From NCBI GenBank assembly GCA_964035575.1, contig OZ037868.1, positions 496,001 through 560,000 of the forward strand: a stretch of DNA of 64,000 nt, written 5' to 3'. The notes beneath the pieces were generated by a model that was not told where the DNA came from, did not search any database, and saw only the letters and a list, made by a program, of their open reading frames with translations. This DNA comes from Rhynchopus sp. YZ270_cl-10. Its lineage: Eukaryota; Euglenozoa; Diplonemea; Diplonemida; Diplonemidae. Both the position numbers and the translations under genes were made by a program. This document shows positions 9,009-20,378 of this stretch, piece after piece (positions within the stretch are counted from its first letter, which is position 1; each line of letters begins with the position of its first letter).

Positions 9009-11444
9009 TTACCTAGTTGCCTTGCGAAGCTGTTCCAATACAGACTCAAGGTTTTCACAATCCACGAACCCCCCTCGAAACCCGAAGCCGGCCTGAGTTG
9101 CCAGAGTGGAATTGACCCGGCAGCATGGGCAGCCCAAAGGCATGCCGTAAGTGAAGCCGCAGATGCGCGGTCTCTGTTCCTCTTTGGTGGGTACCGGCAC
9201 TTTGAAATACTTACCCACTGGTTTTGCAAAGCCGTCAGTCGCTGTCGTCCCAATAACGTTCTGTGTGGGGGTGCCTCTGAACCCAAAGCCACCTGTACTA
9301 GGCGTGGCACCAAACCCCCCAAAGCCAGCAGCCGCGTTCCCTGTATTAGGCACGGCACCGAACCCCCCAAAGCCAGCAGCTGCGTTCCCTGTACTAGGCG
9401 TGGCACCAAACCCGCCCCCAAACTGGGTTGCTGTTGATGGTGGTGGTGGTGGTGGTGGTGGTGGTGGTGTATGTGTTGTCTGGCTGACGTGCTCCACAAT
9501 GTCCGGGTCCCCTCTGAACTCAACCCGTACCTCTGCCAAACCCAGCAAGCCCCGTTTCACGCACGCAAGTACGCACTCCCTGTCAGTCGCAAACGGCGCA
9601 ATGTAAGCCTCCCGAAACGCAACCGTCGGCAGCAGAGCAAGAAACACCTCCTTGTCCAGCTGCGCCGCCACAGACGCAAACTCGAAGTTCTGCCCCGACA
9701 AAGGGTCCACCGCACACCGTATCACATCAATGTCGCCACGCAGCTCCTCCAACGCAAAGCGCAAGCTCATCCCATCACGCAGCACTGCAGCCATCACCAC
9801 ATCGCGGTCCCCACGCAGTGCCCTGCCTGCATGCTGAAGGTTCTGTGCGGCACTGCGCACAGCGTGCAGCACAACGTCTTTGTCCTGTCGAGGCACGTCG
9901 CCAAAGTACTTCAGTGGGACACCCTTCTCCACACACTGCAGGGCAAAGGCTGTGTCATTGTGCAGCTCCGTGTGTGCATACGACAGAACGTGTGGGTGGG
10001 CGCACGCAGCAAGCATCACCTCAGCGTCCCCCCTGAGCTTGTCTCCAATGCAGTGCACCTTCCCAAGCTCTGCTGCACGGATGGCCACAGTCTTGTTGTT
10101 CCAGTGGCAGGGATGGATGTGGCAGAACGTCGCCAGCGCTGCCATCGCGACGTCTCCGTCCCTCTGCAGCGCTTCGCTTGCAAAGACGTAGTTTGATCCG
10201 TGCACGTTCACAGCTTGCAGTACTGTCTCCTTGTCCCCCCACATGTCCGCGGGAATATACGGACACTGTGAAGGCTGCTCAGACGCATGCCGTGATAGCT
10301 CCAGTTTCACATCCAAATCACCCAGATCTGTCCGCATTGCTTCCTTCAGGACGTCTTTGTTACGACGGAAGGAAGAGTCGGCAAATGAGAGGCTGTTTGG
10401 GTCCGACCTTGCAGCACACATCACCACCTCGCTGTCTGCACGAGCGCCTTCGTTTGCGTACTTCAGGTTAGATGCATGAGCACCCACAGCCTTGCGCACT
10501 ACCTAGGGGTCCGCACGCACGTCCTCCCCAAACACACCAAGGATACCGCCCTTGCAGAAGGGTGTGCACTCCAAGGCAAACTCGACATCATTACGCAGCT
10601 CAGTGGAACACTGCTTCAATACCTCCATTGGATTGCTGAGTTTCGTGATCAACGAGGCTATCGCGTACGGGTCGTTGCGCACCAGCTCCCCCGGCACCCT
10701 TGTGTGTAGGTAACGGTTGTCAGCAGCAATATCAACGTCATTCGCATGGCAAAGGTGGAGATCAGCAAAGCCTCCTGTCGCTGCAGCCATCGCCACGTCG
10801 CGATCCATCTGCACCTCTTCTGATGCGTGCAGGTATGAAGTAGCCTGGCTGCTTTCGAGGGAGGCGAACACCACGTCCTTGTCTCCCTTCAGTGCGTCAG
10901 ACGCGCCGTACAGGCAGTCCGTAATTTGAACCAGCTTGCACACAAATGCTTTGTTGTTCCTCAGCTCACTGCTTGCGTACTGCAGGGACAGCATCTGTGC
11001 CAGTTTCGCCTGCAGAAACTTCTTAGTATTCTGATCTCTTGGGAACTGCCTCTCCATGCAGGAGAAAACCACTTCCTCGTCTCCCCAGAACAAAGGGTTG
11101 ACTTTCCTCAAGTCATGTGTCGTGGAAGCAACTGCGACGGCTGCTGCACGTGTGTTAAGTGCGTACAGCGGAACCTCACGATGAGCGTTGGGGTCTGCCC
11201 TGAGCGCATCCAAGTACTTCTCTCCTGTGGGGGTCACAACCACTTTGGAACCTGAGGTAAGCGCAAGCGAGCTCACCGGGAGCGCTGTCTGCTCAAGCAG
11301 GGTGCCGTCCAGCTCCAAGGTGGCGGCTTCGTTGTACCCCAGCGCAAGCTTGAGCACATCTTCCATGTGTGCGACTGTGCTGCTGGCATCAATGTCGACA
11401 AGCACCTCCACACCTGCCACACTGTCGACGGCTGTTATTTCCAT
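9009..11444 (-). pseudogene. DUF4116 protein with ubiquitin-like N-terminus and Pro/FG-rich tail, interrupted by one TAG
   Basis: The start is taken at ATG 11442-11444 (MEITAVDSVAGV); upstream codons in this frame look like untranslated sequence. Residues 1-70 resemble a ubiquitin-like beta-grasp fold (VEVLVDIDAS...LELDGTLL...SGSKVVVTP). Then come many DUF4116-type repeats of about 45-50 residues with the pattern A-x2-LR-x-D-x-DVV-x-AAV. The tail has ten prolines coded by a GGT tract and three 16-residue FG repeats (GFGGFGATPSTGNAAA). A TAG at 10503-10505 splits the frame into 313 and 497 codons; both sides keep the repeat pattern (VRADP-stop-VVRKAV), so it replaced a normal sense codon, probably GAG, CAG or AAG. 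Fresh nonsense allele, readthrough and assembly error are all possible. The final stop is TAA. Function unknown. Confidence 0.75.
9290..9470. repeat. Coding tandem repeats: 48-bp FG units and a GGT tract
   Basis: About 2.7 copies of a 48-bp unit encode FG repeats, next to a (GGT)n run encoding polyproline on the minus strand. Both are likely length-variable. Confidence 0.8.
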
Positions 11445-12382
11445 TTTTTCAAATAAAACAAATTCTGTAAATGAGGAGAAACTTATAAAGGAATGGGTTT
11501 CAACTAGGACACAACACAGACCCATCAAACCGCACAACAAACACGACACCTCCATTGCACCGAAATGATACATTTTATTTGCCATTTTAAACGCCAACAA
11601 AAAACAAAACTATTGAAAGATAAAAAAAGGGGACGGGGTGTAGTGTTCTGTTTGAGACATTTCTCTGGCGAGAGAGAGACGGGGGAATGCACGAGAGCTA
11701 TTTGTGCAGTGACACAAACAACAAAACAAGAGAAAAAACTTGAAAGGATGAAATGTACCTCTGCACGCACATCTCCCTTTACCAATATTTAAAGAAATAC
11801 GACGAAAGATTGCCAAAGCGGATAACATTTCATATTATCCAGCTTAAAAATCCAGCAAAAAAAAGCCTCACAAAGCCGAGAATAGTTTTTCTTTTCTTTT
11901 GCAGGACGTCAGGACGACAACACATCTTCATCCATTTTAAAGAAAGCTTCTAACACCATGAAACAAAGGAGAATCACTTTAAGAGAAGAGCGGTGTGGCT
12001 TGCAACACCAACACCTCTACGACCACAGGGACCATCAAAGGGACAAAAGAAAGTATTTTCATCATATGCAATCAATAAATTGATAGTATATGGTAAGGGA
12101 TCAACAAAAATGTTCCCATCTTTCAAAAGAATGGAAAAAGTTTATAAAATGAACCGAAAAGCCTCTAAATGCTCACCTACAATAAAGAGACGTTATTAAA
12201 TAGGCACCTCCCGCTGACCCACGCATGCCAGCTGGATGAAAGCACAATAAAAATGGGGTATGCCCCATCTGCAAACGCCTCTACGGACGCAGGCACCCAA
12301 AACAAAACGAGAAATAACAGAAACCCCTCTACCGAGAAACCACAACCAACACAAAACCTTTCCTCCTCCTCCCTCCTCCACA
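11445..12382. other. Gene-free spacer
   Basis: AT-rich. Holds diverged short-repeat relatives (family E-like near 11744-11776, family B-like 12140-12178) and a family-C copy. A TTTATAAG sequence lies about 45 bp upstream of the DUF4116 start on the minus strand and could be a TATA-like element; that is only a guess. Confidence 0.5.
12201..12247 (+). repeat. Family-C micro-repeat
   Basis: Contains GGCACCTCC, GCTGACCCACG, GCCAGC and GGATGAAAGCAC followed by an A-rich run. Close relatives at 34547-34596 and 35881-35939. Confidence 0.65.
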
Positions 12383-15300
12383 TCACCCCCCAGAGAAGAA
12401 TCTTGTGCAGACGGATCCAAAAAAATCGGTGTTTGCATCGTCTGCGACCGTAGGCTGAGGACCGAAGGATCTGCCCTCATCAAGCAGCATGTCATCCTCT
12501 TTGGGGGACTCAAAGGCAAACCCATCTGTCACGTCATCTTCACATCCCCCGTCTGCTCCTTCATCGGGGAAGCAGTGCGCGAGGTCTGCGCTGTCGAGCT
12601 GGCAGAAGGCGTCTTCGGGTAAACCCTCAACGCCGGACGGTATCTCTGGAAATGGAGGAACATCTCCGGGACACCAGCCGTCATCGGTACGCCTTTTTTT
12701 CCTGGTTTGCGTGCCTCCGTTCCTAGAACAAAGCACCCTCATCACTGCCTCGATGTTCTGCAGCTGTGTTGAGTCCAATGTTGTACCGCGTATCCGCTGA
12801 GACAGTGTAGAGGCAACTTCGCGTGCGGTGATGTTGCTCTGCATGTCACAGCAGGCCAACACCGTCGCCTCGGCAAACAGAGGGAAAATTCCTGTATTGT
12901 GCGCATAAAAAAACTCCCGCAAGATTGGGTGCGGCCGCTGCGGGGAGGTGCGGAGTGCGTTGAAGTTCAGTGCTGCAGGGGTTTCCTGGTCTTGCGCGAA
13001 GCGTGCAACGTGCCGCACAGCCTCCACATGAGAGGACACAAACGCAACGTAGCTGTTTCCTATACGCGCCTTACCGGTCTCGCTCATGAGCAACCCTGTT
13101 GTTGGGTACGGTCCGTTCACTAAGATCAACACCAGACAGTGGGTCACACCGATCGCTCCGAGGTTCGCAATTTTGCGTTGGATTGCAGGAATGTCCTCGA
13201 GGGCATCGCTATGCTCGAACACCACCGCACTGCACTGAGATACAAACACCGCACGGCTCTCTTCTGGGAGGTCCCTCGCCACTGCAGTCACCTTCACGCA
13301 TTTTGGGGCATCTCCTTCCCACAGGAGCATCGGGAAGTTTTGCATTGCCTCGAAGAGCGCATCGTCATCATACTCCGGCACGACCCACACCGCTGTGTCT
13401 CCTGTATACGTTGAAGGGGTGTGGCCGATCACCTCATTCGGGCCTGATGTGAGGGTGGAAAAGAGCAGCGCTTCGTCGGGGTGAAAGAGTTCCTGTCCGT
13501 GCATTGCGTGGGGGAGGAGGGTATGGATGTACGCATCTCCGAAGCTGAGCAGGCCAATGCGGAGGGAGGTGAACGCCACCTTCCCTGAGATTACCATGGC
13601 GGTGACCGTTTGCGGCAGGGCAGGGGAGGAGCAGACGCTGGAGGGAGGGGTGCGGAGGACTGAGAGAAGTGCCTCTTGCGTTGCCGCCGCACTGCCGTCT
13701 CCGCAATGACCGTCATATTCGACGACCAACGCTAGAGGAACATGGCGTTGCATCTCCTCAGCGAATCTCCCAGCATGCTCCACACTGCACATCACCACGC
13801 AGGTCTCCTGCCCTCCCCTCGCAAGGTAGGTCCGCAACACAACGTCCACCGCCTGCGGGGAAGCATCCCCGCGGGTCTGCGTCACCCTCGATAAAACCAA
13901 GCCCCCAGCAAAGCCGCCTGCAAAGACGGCGACCCTTCGAGCGTCGCTTTGTTGAAGGAGCCTTCCGCCGACGATGGTGATGGTCTGTGCATTGTGGCAG
14001 ATGATCAGAACTGTGCGTGCCCTTGCATCACTGTAGGTCTTCAGGAAGGACGCGAGAATGCCTATACGAGGGTCAACCTTTGATGCAACTTCCTGTAGTA
14101 CACCGTGGAGAAGCCGGACACAAGGTTTGCTGAGTTCGCTTCGCACGCTTGCATGATGGAGCAGCCCTGACAAGCATGTTGTCAACGTATCATATGAGTG
14201 GCGTAACAGCAGCTGCGACACCTTTGCGTATACCCGCCGTTCGGAGCTGTTCTCTGGATGCCTCAAATTTATTTTCAAGACAAGACGAAGCACATTCACA
14301 TCCGGAGGGATCGGCCGCACCGAGCACGCCGCCCGCGATTTGAAAAACACCACCAACCTCTCCCCCTCTTCCAGCAGCCCCTTCGCACCGAACAGCATTT
14401 CCTTCAGAAGGCTACGCTCCTCGGGGATCGCCTTGACGACGACGATAGAGCATTCAGGCGCCTTCATGCGCACGCCTTTGATGGCCCTCAACAACGACCC
14501 TGAGTAGCTGGGACGGCGGGAAACGCTTTCTTCATATTCCGTTGCACCAAGAAGGATAACTGCCGCAACAGGCGGCTGAGGGGTACTGAGGTATTCCGCA
14601 ACACAATCGGTGCTGATCAGGATAATACTACCACCCTCCACCGGCCCTGTACTCGGTGAGTTTGGCGTGCACACCGGACACCCAAAGGTGTCTTCGAGAA
14701 TCTGTTTCAACGCAGGCAACACCTTTGCAGCATGCTCATGAGGGACTCCCCAGACCACCGCACCACACCCAGATGCCTGCAACGTCGCGCAAATGGCGAT
14801 CCCCATATTCTCCCCCCACCCTTGACAGTCTCCGTGAAGTAGAAACCCAAGGGACCCCTTTTCGCGGCATACTGCGAAGACCGCTTCCAATTCATTTGTT
14901 GTCATTTCCATTTGAGGGCGTTGCAGGGAACGCACTGCGGTGGTTGGGTTTACGAAGGGAACCGGAGCCTTTGGTGCACATGGCTGCTGCATCGACACCA
15001 TAGGAAGAGGCGGGGAAGGCGCCGGAGGCCGCGGCGAAGGACTCTCTCTCACACTCGGCGTCGCACTCCTTGCATCCTCTTTGTAGGTGAAGTTTGCGTA
15101 GCGGGTACGCTGTGAATACTCTGCACCACGCTTTGCAAGAAAAATTGGATCCATAAATTCCTCATCCGTCGGAAGAGAGCAACGGGCAAGAGACGCCCGG
15201 ATAGAACACACCCTGGCAGCAATGTGAGGAGGCGAGCTCGCTGCTATGTTGAGCCCATTCAACGCCGCCTTCAGATGCGTTGCCATGAGGCACACATCCA

Positions 15301-16657
15301 CCTCAGCGGTGTTCTGACGGAGGCGGATCTCTTCTGCAGCTACGACCGCCTCCGCCCTGCACATCCCCTCTTCCACAACACCCCCAGCACCTCCTCGCGC
15401 GACCGACGCACTCCTTGTTGGATTCGTATCAGTCAGCAACACCGTTCCTGAAATTCCACCCACCTCCTCCACACCACAATCAACAATCCGCACGACGCAC
15501 TGTCTCGGCAGATGATCCCCCCCGAAGAGAGGTGGGGAGGGGGTCACAGACTCCTCCTCCTCCTCCCCCTCCTCCTCGTTCTCGAAAAAGATGTCGTCTT
15601 CCACCACCATAGGAGGGATCAATATCGTTTCAGTAATGTAAGGATCGGATGAAGCAAAAAACTGGATAGTTCGCGGTGTAGAGTGAGGGAGGGATGGTGC
15701 AAATAAAACCTTCTCATCCAAGGCTGCATTCCACTTTGCCACCTTTGGCAACCCCATTGGGTGCAGAACGGCGCGGAGAGCACTACGTGGACTTCCGGAA
15801 GGCGCGCCCATAAGACCACAGAGCGCGGCGAGGGAGGAATTCGTATCTGCGACGGCATTGTCGGGAAGGATTTTTGTCTTGGTGTTTTCCCCGCATTTTT
15901 TGGGCAATACAACGGTTCCGAGCATATCAAGAATCGCATCTGCAGTAGTGTGTTGACCTAGACGTAGTGGAGTACAGACTTCAATTTCACGCAGCGATGA
16001 TTTGGTCTGATTGGAAAAGAAGGCATCCTCATTGAGAAGTGGGCTGTGCTGTGCCGTCATCCCCGGCGGTGCCACGATCGTCTCGCAAGAATAGAAGGCC
16101 ACCCCAACAGAGTCCCCCTCCCCTCTTCCACACAACGTCTGCAGCAAAGCGCACAACGCCTCCTGGTACGGTGTGTCGTCGCACACCAAACCACCTCCCT
16201 TTTTTTGTACTTCCGGAAGACAGATAGACCCAGAGAGCACGTTGACAACGTCCTCAGGGGACCACCCTGGTTCATTTGAACTCAGTTCTATTTCAGCCAG
16301 ATACCCCTTCGCGATGTTCTTCACTTCCGAAGCAAAACAGGTCGGTAATATTCCAGCGGATGGTAGTGGTGGTGGTGTTGGGTCTGAAACGGTAGACGAA
16401 CTCTTCGCAAAAAGGTTGCAAAACCGCGTCACCTCTTCTTCAGCGTACAAAGCGTCATCATGCGCACGGTCACATTCATCATAGAGGGACAGCACGGAGT
16501 CTTCGGGTGTTGGTTCTCTCTCCTCCGTACCATCTTCTGTGAGGTCGTGGAACAGCTCCTCGTCAGATTCAATGAGGGGGACAGAGAGGAATATGTCAGG
16601 GGCAATCAGAGGAGGGTCCGAGCCTCGCAGTGGTCTCGGTTTTGGTGTGTCGTTCAT
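12383..16657 (-). CDS. 1,424-aa protein with degenerate SF2-helicase-like core; possible SHOC1/ZIP2-type XPF relative
   Basis: The start is taken at ATG 16655-16657 (MNDTPKPRPL); the frame stays open to 16966 but upstream translation looks non-coding. Residues 1-580 are acidic and probably disordered in part. At about 590-1000 the order of strands and helices resembles a superfamily-2 helicase: GFLLHGDCQGWG where a Walker A would be (no GKT), an IILIST strand, then a C-terminal lobe with RIGILASFLKTYSD and TVLIICHN. Around 1100-1280 a region may correspond to an inactive XPF-type nuclease plus helix-hairpin-helix (LREFFYAHNTGIFPLFAEAT). A basic RKKRR lies near 1322 and the tail is acidic. Meiotic SHOC1/ZIP2 proteins combine an inactive helicase-like part with an inactive XPF part. 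The match is by eye and weak; the gene itself is solid. Ends with TGA. Confidence 0.85.
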   Translation of the reverse strand: MNDTPKPRPLRGSDPPLIAPDIFLSVPLIESDEELFHDLTEDGTEEREPTPEDSVLSLYDECDRAHDDALYAEEEVTRFCNLFAKSSSTVSDPTPPPLPSAGILPTCFASEVKNIAKGYLAEIELSSNEPGWSPEDVVNVLSGSICLPEVQKKGGGLVCDDTPYQEALCALLQTLCGRGEGDSVGVAFYSCETIVAPPGMTAQHSPLLNEDAFFSNQTKSSLREIEVCTPLRLGQHTTADAILDMLGTVVLPKKCGENTKTKILPDNAVADTNSSLAALCGLMGAPSGSPRSALRAVLHPMGLPKVAKWNAALDEKVLFAPSLPHSTPRTIQFFASSDPYITETILIPPMVVEDDIFFENEEEGEEEEESVTPSPPLFGGDHLPRQCVVRIVDCGVEEVGGISGTVLLTDTNPTRSASVARGGAGGVVEEGMCRAEAVVAAEEIRLRQNTAEVDVCLMATHLKAALNGLNIAASSPPHIAARVCSIRASLARCSLPTDEEFMDPIFLAKRGAEYSQRTRYANFTYKEDARSATPSVRESPSPRPPAPSPPLPMVSMQQPCAPKAPVPFVNPTTAVRSLQRPQMEMTTNELEAVFAVCREKGSLGFLLHGDCQGWGENMGIAICATLQASGCGAVVWGVPHEHAAKVLPALKQILEDTFGCPVCTPNSPSTGPVEGGSIILISTDCVAEYLSTPQPPVAAVILLGATEYEESVSRRPSYSGSLLRAIKGVRMKAPECSIVVVKAIPEERSLLKEMLFGAKGLLEEGERLVVFFKSRAACSVRPIPPDVNVLRLVLKINLRHPENSSERRVYAKVSQLLLRHSYDTLTTCLSGLLHHASVRSELSKPCVRLLHGVLQEVASKVDPRIGILASFLKTYSDARARTVLIICHNAQTITIVGGRLLQQSDARRVAVFAGGFAGGLVLSRVTQTRGDASPQAVDVVLRTYLARGGQETCVVMCSVEHAGRFAEEMQRHVPLALVVEYDGHCGDGSAAATQEALLSVLRTPPSSVCSSPALPQTVTAMVISGKVAFTSLRIGLLSFGDAYIHTLLPHAMHGQELFHPDEALLFSTLTSGPNEVIGHTPSTYTGDTAVWVVPEYDDDALFEAMQNFPMLLWEGDAPKCVKVTAVARDLPEESRAVFVSQCSAVVFEHSDALEDIPAIQRKIANLGAIGVTHCLVLILVNGPYPTTGLLMSETGKARIGNSYVAFVSSHVEAVRHVARFAQDQETPAALNFNALRTSPQRPHPILREFFYAHNTGIFPLFAEATVLACCDMQSNITAREVASTLSQRIRGTTLDSTQLQNIEAVMRVLCSRNGGTQTRKKRRTDDGWCPGDVPPFPEIPSGVEGLPEDAFCQLDSADLAHCFPDEGADGGCEDDVTDGFAFESPKEDDMLLDEGRSFGPQPTVADDANTDFFGSVCTRFFSGG

Positions 16658-17597
16658 GGTTAAATACTCCGCAGCACGTTCAGAGACCTGAGCTGACGTT
16701 GCGAAGGAGACGGCAGGCAGCCCAGAAGGGAGAACGACAGAGGAGACAACATCGTGGTTGGGGCTGTCGGTGTTGGCCCCATGTGTGCCATGTGCCCCCT
16801 CCCTCCCCCAAGAAGGGTACCATGATAAAGGAAGGTGTCGCGCAAGCGGCATTTCCCCCCTTAGAGAAAAGGTTGAATCTGGTAGGGGGTTTTTGAGTAA
16901 AATGGAGTGTGGTTTGAAGGGCAGAATCAAAAATGTGGGAAATGTGACCCAAAAAGAAAGGCACAAAAAAGTGGCGTTTGTCGTTCCCTCACCCCTTCTT
17001 GTGAAGGAGTCTCGGTCGTGTCCATACTAAAATATGGTACCGTAAGAGAACGGAGGCGGTTCACAACTGCTCGGAAAGCACGCAACCTTTTATACACAAA
17101 GCAAAGTGTGACAGAGGTAGACTGGAGAGAGAGAGAGAGGAGGAGAGAGGAGCAAAAAAAAAAAAAAATAGCGGTACTTTTTTTCTAAATGACTCTGGAA
17201 TAATCGGTCAGACATCGAGGAGAAGGGAGGGGGGGTGCAAAACTACAAAGGTGAATACCTTCTCTTTTGGTACACATGGTACGGGAGTGGTTCACGAGGT
17301 GTTCTTCATATTTCACTCGGTGTGCTTCGTTTCCCCTCCCCTTCCTCTTTATTCTTTCCCTCTTCCCAACCATTTTTGAAATTTCTACTGACTCACCAGC
17401 CTTTCTACACCTAGTCGGGCAAACGATACACTGGTTGTGTGTCATCTGGTAGTCAGCTATGTATGGGAGTGTCTGTGTGGTATGCTAAAAATTTTGGGGG
17501 GAAAAAAATGTGACTAGAAAGCGAATTGACGGGGTGTTCGTTCTGCGGGATACGTCCCACAGCTACAGAATAAAAAAACAAAAACAAAAAAAAAACT

Positions 17598-17636
17598 TGT
17601 AAAATGAATGTGCCTCTCTTTGCACACTCATCTTAC
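17598..17636 (+). repeat. Family-E hairpin repeat
   Basis: TGTAAAATGAATGTGC pairs with GCACACTCATCTTACA across a short loop. Relatives at 29768-29808, 30919-30957 and 37344-37379. Confidence 0.7.
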
Positions 17637-18336
17637 AACAAAACAGGGGGAAAAAAATGGAAAAATATATCCGTTTCGCTTGATCAGATCTCGACCGTTT
17701 GTTGCATTGCACGCTTCCACAAAAAAAAAAAAAAAAAAAACACTCTTTGGCAGATGTATGTTCGCCTCCCCCACACTGAAATGCACAAAGAAAAGAGAAA
17801 AAAAAAAGGGGGGGCAACGATGTCCTTTCCCAGATTTCAGGGGAACGCACCGTTCGCTTGCGATAATATTTTTATTTTAGGGAAAAAAGAGAGAAGAGAG
17901 CAGCTAGAGACAAATTCCCCATCATAAATACGCAAATCATAATAAATCTTGAGGGGAAAAAAAAAAACAGAAAACGACTTCAGGATATGGCAGCTAAATG
18001 AAATAAAGAAAAATTTTTTTCGTTTATCGCACTGCTAAAGGCTTGTGAATTTTCACTGCAAAATATGTGGAATGTGTTTAGTGAAGAAAACCCAAAGCCG
18101 CTTAGGCGAGACACGTATCCTTCGTTTTCCATTTTCTGTTCTTCAATGCTTGATAACCCAAAAAAATATAGAAAAATCACACAAAGAACTCTTGAAACTG
18201 GCGAAAAGGAACCTAAAGCAAAATACTTCCAGGCCACCTTCCACAACGAAACCGAAAAAATCCGGACTGAGGATCAGCAAAACCTGCAAAGTTTTGTGGG
18301 TTGACCAAACAGAGGGACCATAATATTGTATGTATC

Positions 18337-18413
18337 GTTGCCCAGTCACGTTCAAGACAACCTCCAACCTCTCGCTTACTGATCGAGCGGCAAACCACTG
18401 CGCTACTCAATAA
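18337..18413 (-). ncRNA. tRNA-like relic or tRNA-derived SINE head
   Basis: The minus strand carries a good A-box (TAGCGCAGTGG), then GCTCGATCAGTAAGCGAGAGG in the position of an anticodon arm, as in many tRNA-derived SINEs. The expected B-box (GGTTCGANTCC) is degenerate and the acceptor ends do not pair well, so it is not a working tRNA gene. Confidence 0.4.
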
Positions 18414-18418
18414 TATAC

Positions 18419-18468
18419 GTTTATAAGATGATCCTAAGAGAGCCTTGCTTGCTCAGTCACCTTGAAAA
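18419..18468 (+). repeat. Family-B micro-repeat
   Basis: Starts GTTTATAAGATGATCCTAAG and ends GTCACCTTGAAAAAC. The family core is a CTAAGC...GCTTAG hairpin; this copy is diverged in the loop. It abuts the tRNA-like relic. Confidence 0.65.
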
Positions 18469-18533
18469 ACCAAAAAAATGGGGGCCAGAAGGGCGCACAC
18501 ACATCAGAGGGGATGGAGAATAACATAGAGAAG

Positions 18534-18568
18534 TGGAAAGTGCAAAAACGCGGACGCAGGGCACTGGA
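18534..18568 (+). repeat. Family-D micro-repeat (short)
   Basis: AGTGC...GGACGCAGGGCACT, the terminal pairing shared by the family. Fuller copies at 36965-37014, 42753-42796 and 51661-51706. Confidence 0.5.
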
Positions 18569-19254
18569 AAGTAGCATAAAACTATGATTTTCAAAAAAAA
18601 AAAGAAAACAAGGTGGGCTGAGAGAGCAAAAGATACAGCAACCTTTTCCTTTCACAAAAAAAAGTGGTGTGCGTAAAAACAAGAGTGGATAGTGTGGACT
18701 ATAGCAGCAGTGACCTGAGCCTGGCACAAAAAAAAAAAAAAAAAAAAGAGAAAAAATAACGCCTGAGGGCCGAAGGGTTGCTGAAGAAAAATACTAAAAT
18801 ACAGAAGGATATGAGGAAGTATGACAGAACGGATGTTGGTTGTGTGTACATGTTTCTCTTTAGTTTGGAGATTGGGAAGGGAAGGGGAGGGAAGCTCTCT
18901 GTTGGTTGCTTTGGGGAGAAGGTAATGTCTTTCTTTAAAAAAAGAGTATTTGAAACGTGCTAAAACGCAGCTCGAGCTTAGTAAAAATATAGATTTTAAA
19001 TGATGGCCTTAATCGTCTCATAGTCACCTTTTAAAAACTACTTTTTAGAAATGAAAAAAAAAAGGGGGGAGATAAAGCGTGAAAGACGAATATGCCTCAT
19101 ACAGACGTCTATCATGTATAGCCACCTTTTTGAAAGGGACGTTTCATTGTCATGAAAACGTAGAGACATACGCAGTATGGGCGTCACGGAAAAAATTTTA
19201 AAAAAGAAAAAAAAAAAAAAGAACACAACGACCGTGAATTTTTTTTTTGTACAA

Positions 19255-19275
19255 GCCTTCCTTTGAAAGGAAGGC
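19255..19275. repeat. Perfect 10-bp palindrome
   Basis: GCCTTCCTTT-G-AAAGGAAGGC, preceded by a T run. Could be a transcript-end hairpin, but nothing ties it to a gene. Confidence 0.6.
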
Positions 19276-20378
19276 CCATGTGTGTGGGCACCCCATTGTT
19301 ATCAGAGGTCTGCTTGGATGTCAAAAAAGAATTTCAAAAAAGGGGGGCGGAGATAGAAGGAAAGAACATGGAAAGAACGGAGGGTGTTTGTCAGCGGATT
19401 ATAAACACAACGATAACACGACATGAACGAAATGGTCAAAATGTCACTGAATACTAATGGTCAAAATAGTGGAGATCGCTGCCAATGAACGGACAATCGG
19501 CAACTACAACAGCGACCTCCACAGGATTTGAAGACACAACTATGAGAACTCTGGGTACAGGAGTCAGTACAACAAAACATCGATTTTACAGTTTATTGTG
19601 TATTTTTTTTTTTGCTGAACAGTTTTTGAGCACTGCCCTGTATTGGTTTCTCCCTCTCCAGGGCATCTATCCTCTGTACAAATGTGCAACATTTTGTACC
19701 CGTCAAAATACACCATGGCCTCGTAATGACATTACACGCGTCATGACGTCGTAATTACGAGGGCCTTGACGAGGGGGTGCCCACGTCGTGACGACGTATT
19801 GCGCGTATTTTCCCCACGTTTTTGCCCTCATCGCTCGTCACGATAGTGTCATTACGAGTCTGGTGTAGAATCTGACAAAGAAAAAAATCTTTTCCGTTCA
19901 CCGCTCTGTGATGTTTTCCGCTGTATGAGTTGTGAGTGGTGGTAAAACAAATACTGGATGGGGGAAAAAGAAGAAAAAAGAAATTGCACGCACCTTCCCG
20001 TCAATTCTATTTCCTTGATCTTAACAATAGAATCTGACTTCAGGATATGACAAAGTAAATAAAAGAAAACACAGGGGGGGACAAAAAACAATTTTTTTCC
20101 GTTCATCGCGAAGGGAGACCAGATTCCCTTCACATATTTTGTGAACTTGGCACATTGGCATTTTTTCTTGGTTTTGCACGCACGGGAAGGGTGTGGGGGT
20201 GTAGCTAGTCATGTTGCTCCTGTTAGAGACAAGACATGGTGGGGTAACCACGAACCAGAAGTGTTTATACGAACAAAAAAAAGTTGGCAGTGCAACTGCC
20301 CCACCAGGGACACCCGGGCGGACGCAGGCACTGTTTCCCCCAGAAGGGCACTTCATTTTGGTAAGATTCGTACAAAAA

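Noticed and set aside
10487-10504. 18-bp GT...AG mini-intron spanning the TAG in the DUF4116 gene
   Set aside because: Removing it would delete six positions of a conserved repeat motif; a nonsense change explains the site better.
19255-19275. Perfect palindrome plus T run as a transcription terminator
   Set aside because: No gene ends nearby; many A/T runs and hairpins occur in this region.
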